From positions 1,116,001 through 1,180,000 of the forward strand of contig CM034237.1 in NCBI GenBank assembly GCA_019916065.1: DNA of 64,000 nt, in the 5' to 3' direction. A model generated the notes under the pieces. It was not told the origin of the DNA and made no database searches. It saw nothing but the letters and a program-made list of their open reading frames with translations. Shown in pieces: positions 1-11,639 of this stretch (positions are counted from its first letter, which is position 1; each line of letters opens with the position of its first letter). The position numbers and the translations under genes were made by a program. The DNA is from Vitellaria paradoxa. Taxonomy: Eukaryota; Streptophyta; Magnoliopsida; Ericales; Sapotaceae.

Positions 1-965
1 TTCATTCAAAATTCAACACAATATTCATTCGAATACTAAGATAAAAAAATTCATTCAAACACCACTTAGCAACCATCCCATCTCATCCACAACCACCATA
101 GCCCCACCTTTTCCCCAACTGTTACCCTTATCACATCCTAATTTGGTCATAATATATATAGCGGTTGCTCATGTTTGAGGATAGCGTTGCTCAACCAGAC
201 TTAATGACCGCCGAAAGTGGTTTCTATTAAGTGCTTTAGTTATTGTCACCAGACAGCCACCCTTGTCCCGAAGTCACCAAAAGCCCCAGTCTTAATAATG
301 AACAAAATATAATTAATCTTCCAACATCCCATGAGGCTCAACAGAACTAATGCACCCTTCCTAATTAATACGACAAAAAAAAAAAAATGGCGCAACATTA
401 AGGTTTCATTTTGATCAAAGGTTTGTCAAGGAAAAAAAAAAGAGAAGGATAAATATTTAAAATTTCTTTTCTTCTTTAAATTGTGATTAAAAAAAAACAT
501 GCATGTAATTTGAAAAATTAAATTAATATATCATATTTTTTAATCAACTTAAGATTTTATATTTCTTTCATATTTTTTTTCTCGCTAAATTTCCCCTCCA
601 AACATACCTAATGGAAATGTGATTCGCCACCTATGACCTCCGAAACAACACCCAAGGATGGAGCATGCACCTTCATATTCTCGAAGAATATCGAAAATAG
701 TTTTGCATGCATTTGATCAGCACGCAATTGCGTGTTACTTTACTTGTGAAAACATGTTATCTTTTGTATCTGAGTACGTATATATTGAAGCTTTATATAT
801 ATATATATATACACATATCACATTTTCAGATATATTATCTTTTGTCCAGCTAGCGACACAAAGTTTAGAATACAGTCAAGAAATGAAGAATTGGCCTAGC
901 TATCACGAAACAGCCATACATGTTCTAGTTATACGTAAGTATGTATATATAAACATTTGATATAT

Positions 966-966
<1 letters not shown>

Positions 967-1047
<81 letters not shown>
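967..1047. repeat. (CAA)n-(A)n microsatellite
   Basis: About ten CAA units run directly into an A homopolymer of about 50 bases. Such a run is prone to length error in assembly. Confidence 0.9.
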
Positions 1048-1049
<2 letters not shown>

Positions 1050-2556
1050 AAAAAATGTTAAGAAACACGTTAAAGTGATTTCATACCAAAGTACCTTTTG
1101 ATCAAAGATATCCATAAGTACTAACCCGATCGAACTGCATATATTGGTTTCCGACAAATTTCAAAATTTCCGTCTTCTGCTATTTTTCTGATAATTTAAG
1201 GGAGGAAAAAAAAAGGAAAAAACAAAAAACATTAACAGTACTACTTCAAACGTCATCCTGTCTACTGAAGCTATCAGCTAGCTGACCACAAGAGACTCTC
1301 GCTTCCTGTTGCCTCTGCTGCATATTGGAGATTCCACGGTACTGAAAAGACCTACTGAAATCAGGAGACGACTTGTATGGGAAGTTGACTTTATGAACAA
1401 AGAAACAAAGCTTCTCCTAAACCACCTACGACTTCCTACAAAACAAACATTATATATATATATATATATATATTAGCAACATAATTAGCAAGAAATGAAA
1501 GAATTAGTGTACGTGATAACAGTGTTTGTACGTACATGCAGTACATATATATATATAGGTATATACATCAATATGACTATTATATATGATGCTAACTATA
1601 CATATTAGACTGTTCCAACGTGGCATAAAGGCCACAGGGAAATTATGTACGTGTATACTTGAATGTGGTCATACAATGCATCACGAGACTGGAAGAGGCT
1701 CATATGAGAACCGTACCTTTTGAAACAACGCAATGTGAACAAAATTAGACAAAATAATAATAATTACAAGGTCTAAAATGACAAAAAAAATTGTAAGGCA
1801 TTCACTTTTTTTTTTGACACGTAATCCCATCAGACATGATCGACAGATAAACCGGAGATACACGACCGGCCTCCTTAGCCATGCACCAATTAGTCGTGGA
1901 ACTCGAAATCTCACCAACAATGTGAGAAGTACATTCACTTGTCAATTCAACTGTATTCAGAGACAACATTCACAATTTTTCTTTGGTCGCATAAAATATT
2001 GTGTTGCATTATTTATTTAACTAGTCTTAATATATACTTGTCAAAATGGGAGAATAAATCTTATATTTATTTTTAAAAGTTTTAAGGTATTAAGAAATAT
2101 GAAAATTTTTATAATGGATATTAATTTATTAGATGAATTAATTTTTTTTTGAATGGATTAAATATATAGAATTATTGATTTTTTTAGCTGACAGTGAAAC
2201 TTAATCTTAAGACTCTAATATATGCTAAGTCAAAATCTAACTTAAAAAATTAATTTTTTAAGGAGATATTGTATTAACTTATTCTTCTTATCCCTAAGGT
2301 AAATGGCATATTAACTTAAATACAGTGAAAATAAGAATATATCTTATGTTCTTCACCTGATAACTCAATTATCTACTTAATAATAATGAAATAAAAGTAA
2401 AATTTATAAACAATGAGAATAAAATTACTTACTCAAAAAAAAGAATAAAATTAAAAAAAGTACCTATAATTTTTTAAATCAACCAGGAGAATTATTTTCA
2501 GTAAACTTTTATTCGTATAAATGTCCTAAATTGGACACTTGACAATTGTAATGTAG

Positions 2557-2827
2557 AAAGATAAATAGATTTAAAATGTGTTTAAAGTAACAAAAAGTGA
2601 AATAAAATAAAGTAAAATAAATTATAAGTTCGTAATTCGTGCAGTAAGCTAAAAAATGAATAATTTTTAGAATTTTTTAATATTTTTTACCGTTTTTCAA
2701 GATAATAAAAGATAAAATGAGATAAATTATGAATTCGTAATTTGTGTAATAAAATAAAAAATAAATATTTTTAAAATTTTCTAATATTTATCATATTTTT
2801 TTAAAATTTTTTATCACTCGAGACTTA
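2557..2827. repeat. MITE-like relic (shared 'GTAATTCGT' family)
   Basis: AT-rich segment with the core word ATAAATTATAAGTTCGTAAT, followed by a partial second copy of the same core near 2725. Related cores occur near 16.9 kb (inverted), 32.2 kb and 57.1 kb, so this is a small dispersed family. Boundaries are approximate. Confidence 0.4.
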
Positions 2828-2980
2828 GGGCTCGTTTGGAGCCACAAAAAAATCAAAAAATTTTAAAAAAATTTTAAAAAATTTCAAATCCCTCTAATTA
2901 CATTTTACCACCTATCATTTTTACATCACATCAATTTCATCTATTAATTTTTTTTGTTTTTTTAGGGTTCCAAACGCCCC
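2828..2980. mobile_element. Tourist/PIF-Harbinger-like MITE, 153 bp
   Basis: The left end GGGCTCGTTTGGAGCC and the right end TCCAAACGCCCC are imperfect inverted repeats. TTA is present on both sides (2825-2827 and 2981-2983), the 3-bp target duplication expected for PIF/Harbinger elements. The core is AT-rich and noncoding. Diverged relatives lie near 9450-9600 and 9725-9870. Confidence 0.6.
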
Positions 2981-3719
2981 TTACTAAAACTTCAAAATAG
3001 TAGAAGCGAGGATAGGGAAGAGCCCGCGCACGGGCAGTCATGACTGCACCCGATCAAAAGAGGAACATTTTGTACCGGCACCTATGACCACTTCCAAAGA
3101 GGACAGACAAACTCATTAAATAAATATACACAAAACCCAATGACAAAGTACTTTGAAAAAAAATAAAAAAAGAATAAACCAGTTTATCGCAAAGAAGTGT
3201 GGAATAAGTCAAAGGTAATAACTAGAGTTTAAACTTATAATTTTAGATGACAATAGGGTAACAATTTTTTGCTTAAATAATCCTAAAAATTTCGTAACTA
3301 TTTACTAAAACTAAATGTTATTGAAATTTTCCTTAATTTTTTACAAAATAACTAAAAATTATTAAATATTATTAAAAATTATTAAAAATTTCAAATTTTA
3401 ACTAAACGTATAAAAAATTTTAATTACTGAAAATTACTAAAAGATTCACTTTTTTTTTTACGTAACCAAATGTAGTATCAAAAAATTTGATTGTTATTTT
3501 AAGATTATCTTTCGCGCTAACAATTAAATTTAATAAAAATTAAAAAGAAAGAAAAAGATAGTGTTAATGTATATGCCAAAAAAAATTCAGGAGCTTTCAA
3601 CTAGAAAAAAAAAAAAAAAAAACTATTAAATCAGCTTGAAAATGTCGTAAAAAAATCACTAGCTTACGTACCTGTACCTTGTTTAGCTACCTTTTTTTTT
3701 CTCAACTTCTCATCTCTCT

Positions 3720-5947
3720 TCACTGAAAACTTCCACCTCCAAAAGTTTGGCTTTTGGGATCAGGAGCAGCAGAAGAAGGGTTTGGTCCTGAATCCAATGA
3801 GCCCAAATGATCAATTTGCTGCGGCTGCGAAGAATATCCACCACCACCAAGAAAGTCTCTAGTCAGCATGTCAGAGACTCCAACACTCACAGACACTTGG
3901 GTGTGGTCCAACTTTGGCTGAAGAACCTCCAGGTTGTCAAAACCTTGGCTCTGGAGTTGCTGTTCTTGTTCATGTCCTCCATATGGATTGAGTACCCCTC
4001 CAAAAATGTTGGAACTCCCACCACCGCCAGCACCAGCAGCAGCAAATGAATTCATCAAACCCTGAAGATGGGTTTGGTTGCTTTCCCCATAAAACGAAGC
4101 ACCAGGGGAAGAAGAACTCCCGAAACCCCTCAGCAGAGTTGCACTGCTCTTACTAGTGACCGAACCCATTTGAGCAGCCTTTTGGAGCAACGCTGTTGCG
4201 GACATATGGGAGGAACCACCCACATTCTGGTTCTGAACCGACGAGGAACCATAGAGTGAAGCGATAGCAGAAGAAGAAGAAGAAGTGATTTGATTTCCCA
4301 TAATGTTGTCAGTACTGGGTTGTCCATGTCCATTGTTGTTGAACTGATTCGGAACCAGGAAGCTCGATAGGTTGGGATTGTTTTGAAGTTGCATTAGTCC
4401 ATGGAAATTAGGCTTTGCTAACAGATGTGGATGATGATGATTGTCTTCCTGATGATAATCTTGATGGGTTGAATTATCCGGGATGAAGAAAGCTGGCATG
4501 GATTGTGGGGTTCGGAATGCTGATGGGGGGTTATTAGGTGCAATGAGGCTGTGATCAAACTCATGAGTAGCAGTGCTAGTCCTGCTGGATTGTTGGCTGT
4601 GATCTTGATGATGATGATGGTGGTGGTGGTGGTGGTGAATTGAGGGCATTTGAGGAGGACCCACTGGAGTTAAACCCAAGCTCATGTTGTTGTTGTTGTT
4701 GCTATTACTTCCATATAAGTGACTCCCAATGGTACTCAGGGTTGGTGGTGGATGTCTTGCACTTTCCTGAGCAAGTGCATCGCAGAAGGCCCTGTGAGTG
4801 ATAAAACTGTCCCGCCTGCAAAATAAAAAAAAAATGAAATTTATCCAATATATATATATATATATATATGTGCTCTGCTAGATGGTAAACGGTATAAGAG
4901 CACCATGTACAAAAACAATAAAACAAAAAAAAATGTTGAAAAACTACTATGCAGGAATTATCTTGGTAGCTGCCTTCTATTATTAATTGCATTTGAATTA
5001 ATCCAAAGGAAAAAAAAATCTTGAACAAATTAAATTGAAGCAATTGTATGGGAAATTGCACATTGATTAATTATACAATGGTGGATGTATATACAATTAT
5101 ACCATTTTAGTTAATTGTAATAAATTAAATGCTTTCATGGGATGGACATAACCAAACAATTATTGATAAAGCAGAATGAATAACTCTAATTAAGATTGCA
5201 ATGGAGTTGGCATATATATAATTAAGATCAATTGTTTACCCCAAATATGGGGATGATTGGTCACCAAGTGTGGTGCCTGGTTCAATTCTAATTAGTAAGG
5301 TTTTCCATTTTTTGAGAAAAAAAAGGAGCCATCAATCCAACTGACTTGTCAAGACTTTTCCCTTATCACATGCACTAGAAGAATTTTGAAGGGATATATA
5401 TTTACTGGTTAATTCCATCCACCATTTTGAAGGGCTATAATATATATATGTATATATATTTATATTAGATTTATACAGAAGAAATATTGGAGGAAACTAG
5501 CAGGTAGAGGATAATTTATTGATATCCGCAGGAAGTATATAACTAAAATTTCCAACAAGACAAGAAATGCCAATTGAGGAAAGTTTGGGGAAAGATGATC
5601 TACAGAAAATTGAAAATAATTGACCAATCAAACGAAGGCTACCATTTTCAGGGACTGCCTGTTTAAATAAATGCAACTAAAGAATTTATCCAATACGATG
5701 AAAGGGAGTATCATCATCATGAATCGAATTTCCAGAGTTCCATTTAATCAATGGAAAACCCAAAGAACTATCAGTTCTTTTCAGTGCTTATTTAAACCAT
5801 GATTTTGAAAGCATTTAAACAAGTTTTAAACCTCAGAGAGAATCAATTAATTCTCAAAACCCATGTCCCAACTTTTCCTCAAAAGGCAAGAACACAGCTT
5901 GAAGACTGAAACCAAGATGGAATATTAACTAGGCATTACATTCAAAT

Positions 5948-5986
<39 letters not shown>

Positions 5987-6706
5987 GGATGACTCGCTTG
6001 GTGACTTAAACAAGTTGTCATGAAAGGAGTACCTGCAAGGGTATAGACCTGATCACATCTAGCCAACCCATTACAGAACAAACTCCTTTAAAGATATTAC
6101 CCTTTTACATGGCATATAGCACCACGTGAATAAGTGAAAAAAGGTACAGAAGAGCCAAAAGGGCTGGAGAGAGAGAGAGAGAGAGAGAGTATGTGTGTGT
6201 GTATGGTCATGCACTGTTTTTTCTTTGTTTCTGAAACCACTCTACAATTCACTGCCGTTCCTTAGAGGAATTATTTTTCTGCTATTATAACACATATCCC
6301 AGCCCCACAGTGTCAGCAAAGCTAGAATTCAAACACAAGAGCAAAGACAACAGAAGTGTTAAGACTGGCAAAATAAATAAGGAGAAGAAGTTGAGAGAGG
6401 GAATCAAAAAAAGGGGAAAAGAGACCCAATTACAAGAAAAACTGTAACTGAAAGGGGAAATCCAAATAACTTTTTCTTTTTGTTTCTATTCCTTCTGGTG
6501 TTACTATGGGAATCCAAGTTCAAGAAAATCTAAAAAAAAAGTCAAGCATGTTCTCATATCATCCCATCTCAAAGAATTGATCTCAGCAGATCACTGAAAT
6601 TAAACACTGAACAATAATGATTATCATTAGTAGCAGTAGTAGTAGTGCAATTAATTGTGCACAAATTTTAGTATTAGAGAGAGAGAGGGGTAGAGAGAGA
6701 GAGAAC

Positions 6707-6757
<51 letters not shown>

Positions 6758-7658
6758 TGATTAGAACCGAATGGAATTGAATACCAATTACTTACCTTGA
6801 GAAAAGAGTGCCACAGTCACATCTATACTCTCTAGTACCACAAGTCTTAGAGTGAGCTTTCCAATCGGATTGAACAGCATATTTCTTAGAGCATTTCTCA
6901 CACTTGAACTTCTTCTCACCATGCTTTCTCGAGTAGTGCTTCTTAATGCCAGTGAGGTCTCCAAGAGCCCTAGAAGGGTCATGGTGGACACATGTGGGCT
7001 CAGGACACAGATAGACCTTCCTCTTCACCTCTTTTGTAGTCTTCTGCCTTAGCTTCCAAGGCAGGTTGTGTCCTCTTCTGTGCAGCTGTAGGTTTTGCTC
7101 CCTTTGGAACCCTTTGTTGCACACCTCACACAGAAACCTATTTGTGGCCATTAGAGTCTTGGGAGATAGCGCTATTACCTCTGCATCTGGATCTACTACC
7201 AGAGAGAGAAAGAAATAGAGAGAGAGAGAGAGAGTCCAAACCAACAAACAACACAAAAATCACAAAAAATATATATATATTCGAACAACAATAGAATTAT
7301 GGGTAAAAACAAGACGTTTAAAAATTAAAAAAAAAAAAACCATATCAATTCCTCTTTGAACATTCAAAATTAGGGTTTCTTTATCAGATAGAAAGAGCTG
7401 TGTAATTATTAATCTAGACTTACTCATCTCACTTGTGTTCTATCTTATCCATCCATGTATATATGTATGTAAGATGTTATGTATATATATAATTGTTAGA
7501 TACTTGCTTGGTGTTCCAGGCTGGTTTCTTCTCTTCTTTGGGGGAGGCGCAGCTGGAGCCATTGATGAAATTGGTTCTGAGGAATGGAGTTGTCTCATCT
7601 GCTCCTCATCTTTTTGTTGCATTCCAAAGAATGCCGCGGACGAAGAAGAAGCTGCCAT
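3720..7658 (-). CDS. IDD: INDETERMINATE DOMAIN (IDD) C2H2 zinc-finger transcription factor
   Basis: Exons on the minus strand are 7658-7508, 7192-6796 and 4815-3720, giving 547 aa. An N-terminal Ser/Ala-rich stretch is followed by a basic KKRR near residue 41 and then the ID domain: ZF1 C2H2 about 70-92, ZF2 C2H2 about 112-141, ZF3 C2HC about 148-168, ZF4 C2HC about 174-194. The family C-terminal motifs MSATALLQKAAQMG (387-400) and TRDFLG (501-506) are both present. IDD proteins bind DNA in the nucleus and work with GRAS partners in development and gibberellin signalling; by eye the N-terminus is closest to the IDD4/IDD5 group, but the exact paralogue is uncertain. The middle is low-complexity, with ten consecutive His (about 243-252), poly-Asn and poly-Ser. 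Start: first ATG of the open frame, giving MAASSSS. Intron 1 needs a GC donor to keep frame; intron 2 (1980 bp) is standard GT-AG and rich in CT repeats on the coding strand. The gene looks intact. Confidence 0.93.
5952..6754. repeat. GA/CT microsatellite cluster inside IDD intron 2
   Basis: Pure GA runs at 5952-5984, 6167-6189 and 6675-6754 (the last interrupted), all with GA on the plus strand and so CT on the transcript. A further short GA run at 7217-7234 lies in intron 1 near the acceptor. Confidence 0.85.
7193..7507 (-). other. GC-AG intron 1 of the IDD gene
   Basis: On the minus strand the donor reads CCAA|GCAAGTATC and the acceptor GTAGTAG|ATCC. Only this pair joins CCA-A to AT-CCA and yields the family-conserved GTPNPDAEV. 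The nearby GT donor (two codons downstream) breaks frame with both visible AG acceptors. GCAAGT is the strong consensus of known plant GC donors. Confidence 0.75.
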
Positions 7659-8471
7659 CTTCAAAAGGACACCGCCCTTTTATGTATGTATTTAGTTGGA
7701 GCTAAGCTTCCCCGTCCTCCTCCTCCTCCTCCTTCTCCTCCTCTTCTTCACATAAAACCAATCTACAATCTATATATGTAGATATCAACAAACCCACTTG
7801 CAACTCTCTAAAGCTCTCTCCTCCCCAAAACTAGAACTCTAAACTTCTGGATATTCATGAGTGAAGAAATCTGAAAAGTTGAGTATCTGAAAAAGGAGCT
7901 GAAATCAAGGCAAGGAAGAGAGATAAGAAAAGGATGATCCCATGGAGGTTTTGATGCTTTTCCTCTACTGTATCCCTTTGTTTTAAATGAATTTTTTTTT
8001 TTTAAATAAAAAAAGGAAGGAAAAGAAAGAGTGATGCTAGTATGGTTCTTATGTATTCGGTGTCATGCAGACACACAAACACATATACATAAATATCAAT
8101 TTTTTTTCTCTCTTATTTTCCATTTTCTCCTTTTTCAGATTTCTCAATCTTTTTCTCCATTAAATGAAATGTAAATTACAAATTTAGGGCGAGAGAGAGA
8201 AGGGTCGGTGGACCCATCGACGGGATATGGACACAAAAGGATGCGTTGGAGGCAGCATGAAGAGCAACACACACATTCTCTCTCTATCTCTCTCACTTCT
8301 GGACAAATTTCCCTCGTCATCACCTCCCTGGACCTCAGTAAAGGAATTAAAACAAAATTAAATAATCAGTCAATATTGTTACAACCATTAAATATAGTAA
8401 ATTGATATATAAATGCTGATGATTATTTTATTATATGGGAATATGTAATTGATATATAGTAATTGTAATAA

Positions 8472-8493
8472 ATATATATATATATATATATAT
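8472..8493. repeat. (TA)n microsatellite
   Basis: About eleven TA units. Confidence 0.85.
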
Positions 8494-9062
8494 GTTTTTA
8501 TAATAAAAACTTAAAAATATAAATTTAAAATATTTTCAACTATTGAATTTATTCAGTAATCAAAATTATTTTTTCTCTCTATTTTGATTGCATTTTCTCT
8601 CAATTCACATAAAAATTCATTCTCTTACTCTTTTTATATTTTTTTAATATTTTTAAAAATATGATAATATTTGTAATAAATAACAAAATTTTATACATTT
8701 ATTAAGTATTATATAAATACCGTAATCTCTTTTGATTATTTTTATAATTTATTTTTACAATTTTTATATAAATTTGTTCTACAAATTTAGTGCTTATCAC
8801 CATGTCCAAAAGCGCTATAATTATTAGTAGAGACACTCTTTTAATTAATTATTAATAATATATATTTGTAATAAATAATAAAAATTTACATATTTATTAA
8901 ATACTGTATGGATATTCTCTTGATTAGTTCTTTTAATTTTTATAAGTTATTTTTATAATTTTTCATATAGATTTACAAATTTATGTTTGAACTCTTTGCA
9001 GATTAAATTATGTTTAAGAATCATTAGTGTAAAATCAAGCGCTTATAACTTTATTTCCCTAC

Positions 9063-9435
9063 TTGTGGGCTACTATTACGCCCGTAAGCACGTTGACAGA
9101 ATGGGCAATTAAGCCCAATGTCATGTGGAGCCCTCCTAAGTTACACGTGGCAATGAATTCCTAAGGGAACATTTGGAAAAAAATCCTCAAGCACTTACCA
9201 CCATACTAAAAGCTATCGTTATTAGTAAAGGCACAACTTTATTTTCTTAAGTTTTGGTTGATCATTATAAGGTACCCACACAACTATCAATAGCAGTGTA
9301 AAATCTTGCTACTAAATGGACAAAAAAGATTTCACAATACGCCTGTAAGTGTACCGACAGAATAGGTAATCAAGCCCAATGTCACGTGGCTCTCATAAAC
9401 CACACGTGGCAACGAATTCTTTAAAGGAGTAAATT
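9063..9435. repeat. Direct duplication, period about 270 bp
   Basis: The string around AAGCCCAATGTCA...CACGTGGCAA..GAATTC at about 9070-9170 recurs, diverged, at about 9340-9430. The preceding AAAGC...TTATTAGTA segment (about 8808 and 9208) recurs in the same order, so a larger unit was duplicated. Confidence 0.65.
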
Positions 9436-9449
9436 TGAAAAATCTCTAG

Positions 9450-9600
9450 CATAGGGGGCGCTTGGAGTATAATTCTTTAAAAAAATTTCAAAAATTTTTA
9501 ATTTTCTCTAATCATATTTTACCACATGTTATTTTTACATCACTTTAACATTAATTTTTTATTTTTTTGAGATTTTTTTCAAAACTCCATACGTCTTCTT
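9450..9600. mobile_element. Diverged MITE of the 2828-2980 family
   Basis: The internal string CTAATCATATTTTACCACAT and the following ATTTTTACATCAC match the element at 2828-2980, and degenerate GGGCGCTTGGAG ends are visible on the left. The right end is eroded. Confidence 0.4.
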
Positions 9601-10030
9601 AAGGTGTGTGTGTATTATATATATATATTGTGTACGCAACAGCGAATTGTTTAGTGGGTGGTTCCTTAATTTTGAATTTGGTGGCTCTGAATTGAACTCA
9701 GTTTATTATATATATGTTTTAATTTTGAAATATTATCAGGGTATGTTTGATTTATCAAGAAACATTAAAAAAAATCTTAACTTTTTATCAATTTATTCTT
9801 ATTAAATTTCACCATGTGCTATTTTTACATTAACTTTTTATTTTATTTTTTATTTTTATTTTTATTTTTACCATTTAAATATCACCTCAGTAAACAAGTG
9901 ATACCATAATGACGCATGATATATATATAATAATTTTATAAAATATAAAAAAGTAAGAATTATATGAATGTGCTATATTTTAAAATCTGACTGTGTTTAT
10001 AATTTTTTACGTTAGTAATGTATCAAATTA

Positions 10031-10053
10031 ATACATACATACATACATACATA

Positions 10054-10087
<34 letters not shown>
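10031..10087. repeat. (ATAC)n then (GT)n microsatellites
   Basis: About five ATAC units at 10031-10053 are followed by about sixteen GT units at 10056-10087. Confidence 0.9.
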
Positions 10088-10091
<4 letters not shown>

Positions 10092-11639
10092 TAATATGGG
10101 ATTATTGACTGATCTCTTCCTAGTTTAGTTACCATGCAATGGGGCTTGGAGGGTCACTATCAAAGAATGGAAAGATAATTTGTCATCTCAGCAAAAAAGA
10201 GAATCGGAATTAGGACCCACGAAAAGACCTAGTCCAACCACTAGGGATAAACAATTGCAAACTGAAATTTAGACCCTAAAAAGTAGCTTTAGATATAGAG
10301 CAAGGAAATAGCATCCAATCCCCTTCTGTGATTGCGTTTTTGTTTTTGATGTTTGAAGGGGGATTTTAGGTTCAATTAGGTGAACCTCACAAAACCCTTG
10401 TTTGGAACAAAAAATTGAGAGTTGGGGTATACGTATATATAATTGGAGACTCTATAACTATACCTCCTTCAGATTCCTCTTTTATAGCTTACCCTAATTA
10501 ACCATAATATATATCACTAATTTCATTTAAATATTGGATCCCACTGTATTTATTCCACCTCTCTCTCACTACGTAATAGTTATCCATCTCGGAGAAATAA
10601 CAAACTCGACTTTAAATGTGAGAGTGTATTTAGATTGAGTATTTGGGGATTAAGAAATAGAAAATAGAAAAATAAAATAAAAATTAGGTAAAATAGGTAA
10701 GCAGCATAAAATCTTGAATGCGCACACACACACACATATGAATTGATTAAAAAATATAGAAAAATAAAAGGTATGGTATTTATCAATAAATTTGTTTTTT
10801 ATTTTGATCGATTTTAATTTCTCAAATTTGATGATTTTTTCCTTCAATTTTTTCATCACAAATCATACAGGAGAAATAATTTTGAATCTCCTTCTTTTTA
10901 TTTTATTTTATATTTTAACAAATCATTAATCCAAACACATAGTGAGAGAAAAGAAAATAAAGAAAAAAATGGAATGGGTTTAACGTTGAAAGAAATATAA
11001 AATTCTAAATACACGTTCTTAGTTATTTTTAATTTATCAAACTTTATGCTTTTTTTTTTTTCTTTCATTTTCTATCACAGCAAAACAGGTGGAATAGTTT
11101 TGAATCCACAAACATACCCACCCTACATTGTAAGTGTGACCCAAAAAAAAAAAATATATTAAGTAATTAATGAGAAGAAATGTTCACACTATGAGAAAGA
11201 GTGAGCTTTGTGTGAGCATTTCGATCTATATATTGAGGGTGACATGTATCCTTAATTGGGGAGCTTGTGCATTCCAGCTGCATACAAAATTTCTCAAAGA
11301 AGGTTAGATGGGGGGCTGCTCATTCATTTAAATGAATCCAAATCAAATAAAATGACAGCCTAACCATAACCGTGTGGATCGTTTTCACGTGTCCAACTGA
11401 CAATACAAATAAAGGTTGGTGATTTTATTCTGTTCGTGTGTGGTTAAACAGCTTCTTGCACGGAAATTTAAATGTTTGAATTAGGTTGGGGTTAAAAATG
11501 AAATAAAAAAAATATTACTGGAGTAGTTAGTTAATATTTAATTTACTCTCACAATTTTTTACATTTTTTTTAACTATGCTTTTTCAAAAATTAATATTTA
11601 ACTTCTCAAGATGGACAAATTATTAAAAGAATTAACACC

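Larger units (their letters stand above)
1..3719. other. AT-rich intergenic spacer, no supported gene
   Basis: No exon with family resemblance was found. The stretch holds poly-A/T tracts, short TA repeats (about 792-811 and 1451-1472), a CAA/A-run microsatellite and MITE relics near 2557-2980. A minus-strand piece at about 1243-1440 is open for roughly 50 codons in two frames and follows a T-rich AG, so it could be a stray terminal exon, but it resembles no family I know. The 3' UTR of the downstream IDD gene probably lies just left of 3720. Confidence 0.5.

Noticed and set aside
1243..1440. Possible terminal exon on the minus strand
   Set aside because: Two frames are open for about 50 codons and a T-rich AG precedes them, but no upstream exons or homology were found.
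4705..5061. 118-codon minus-strand ORF as a separate gene
   Set aside because: Its right half is IDD intron 2 and its left half is exon 3 read in another frame.
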